Assembly: GCA_018675825.1 (NCBI GenBank) | Contig: JABGXK010000054.1 | Coordinates: 1 to 6,229, forward strand | DNA: 6,229 nt | Source of the DNA: Flavobacteriales bacterium | GTDB lineage: Bacteria; Bacteroidota; Bacteroidia; Flavobacteriales; BACL11 | Direction: 5' to 3' | Shown: in pieces, positions 6,146 through 6,229 of the stretch | Position numbering within the stretch: position 1 is the first letter of the stretch | How the letters are laid out: each line of letters opens with the position of its first letter | The notes under the pieces: generated by a model | What the model saw: only the letters and a program-made list of their open reading frames with translations | Database searches by the model: none | What the model was told of the DNA's origin: nothing | Program-made: the position numbers and the translations under genes

Positions 6146-6146
6146 C

Positions 6147-6229
6147 TTATTGCATATTGTATATACACCCACCCTCAACAATACCACAAATACCACCTAA
6201 TAATAGGATTAATGCAAGGAAACCAAATA
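6147..6229 (-). CDS. Possible C-terminal end of a hydrophobic protein (5' part outside window)
   Basis: The minus strand is open from the right edge to a TAA at 6147-6149, giving 26 residues: a membrane-like helix FGFLALILLLGGICGI, then VEGGCIYNMQ. The Leu/Gly-rich composition and GGT-dominated glycine codons look protein-like, and the stop is followed directly by a palindrome, as expected of a gene end. The piece is too short to assign to a family and could be a chance open frame. If real, it is a convergent gene ending in a transmembrane segment with a short polar tail. Confidence 0.35.
   Translation of the reverse strand, partial: FGFLALILLLGGICGIVEGGCIYNMQ

Noticed and set aside
6151..6229. 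Plus-strand open frame at the right edge (proline-rich, HPPSTIPQIPPNN)
   Set aside because: It has no start codon in the window, and the opposite strand gives a more protein-like frame with a membrane helix and a stop beside a palindrome.
1..6229. Search for tRNA/rRNA genes, CRISPR repeats, insertion sequences and large direct repeats
   Set aside because: I saw no T-loop-like GTTCGA motifs with paired arms, no regularly spaced repeats, and no transposase or long terminal inverted repeats.

Overview
The window is a strongly AT-rich piece of a bacterial chromosome, almost certainly from the Bacteroidota and probably a Flavobacteriia-like lineage. Three protein-level observations support this. 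It encodes a DUF3276/PUR-type nucleic-acid-binding protein, a family characteristic of Bacteroidota. It encodes a NusB about twice the usual length with the Bacteroidota-type N-terminal half. It also carries the gene order leucine dehydrogenase - nusB - DUF1573 lipoprotein - yajC, which I recall as common in flavobacteria. Shine-Dalgarno sequences are absent or weak and several TAnnTTTG (-7 type) motifs precede genes, which also fits. The low GC suggests a streamlined, possibly marine, genome, but that is inference.

Layout. The left half is transcribed leftwards (minus strand) from about position 3060: a type I ABC exporter (1271-3010), then the PUR-domain protein (823-1197), then ParA/Soj, which runs off the left edge (1-697). 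The right half is transcribed rightwards from about 3144: leucine dehydrogenase (3144-4229), nusB (4233-5162), a DUF1573 lipoprotein (5192-5677) and yajC (5690-5995). The two arms diverge from a 133-bp AT-rich region (3011-3143). After yajC there is about 150 bp with no recognisable gene, containing a stem-loop and a perfect 20-bp palindrome. Then comes what may be the 3' end of a convergent minus-strand membrane-protein gene (6147-6229).

How the genes work together. The right arm looks like a housekeeping operon: branched-chain amino-acid oxidation (feeding iso-branched fatty acid precursors), rRNA antitermination, an exported lipoprotein of unknown role, and the SecDF-associated subunit YajC. 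The left arm combines membrane export with nucleic-acid-binding and chromosome-partitioning functions. Everything recognisable is conserved core-genome content. I found no mobile element, CRISPR array, tRNA/rRNA gene or defence system, and no clear undescribed system. The most useful second looks are the Asp-for-Glu exchange after the ABC exporter's Walker B motif, the inverted repeat around the PUR-gene promoter, the 18-bp palindrome just before the leucine dehydrogenase start, and the apparent end of the operon after yajC.
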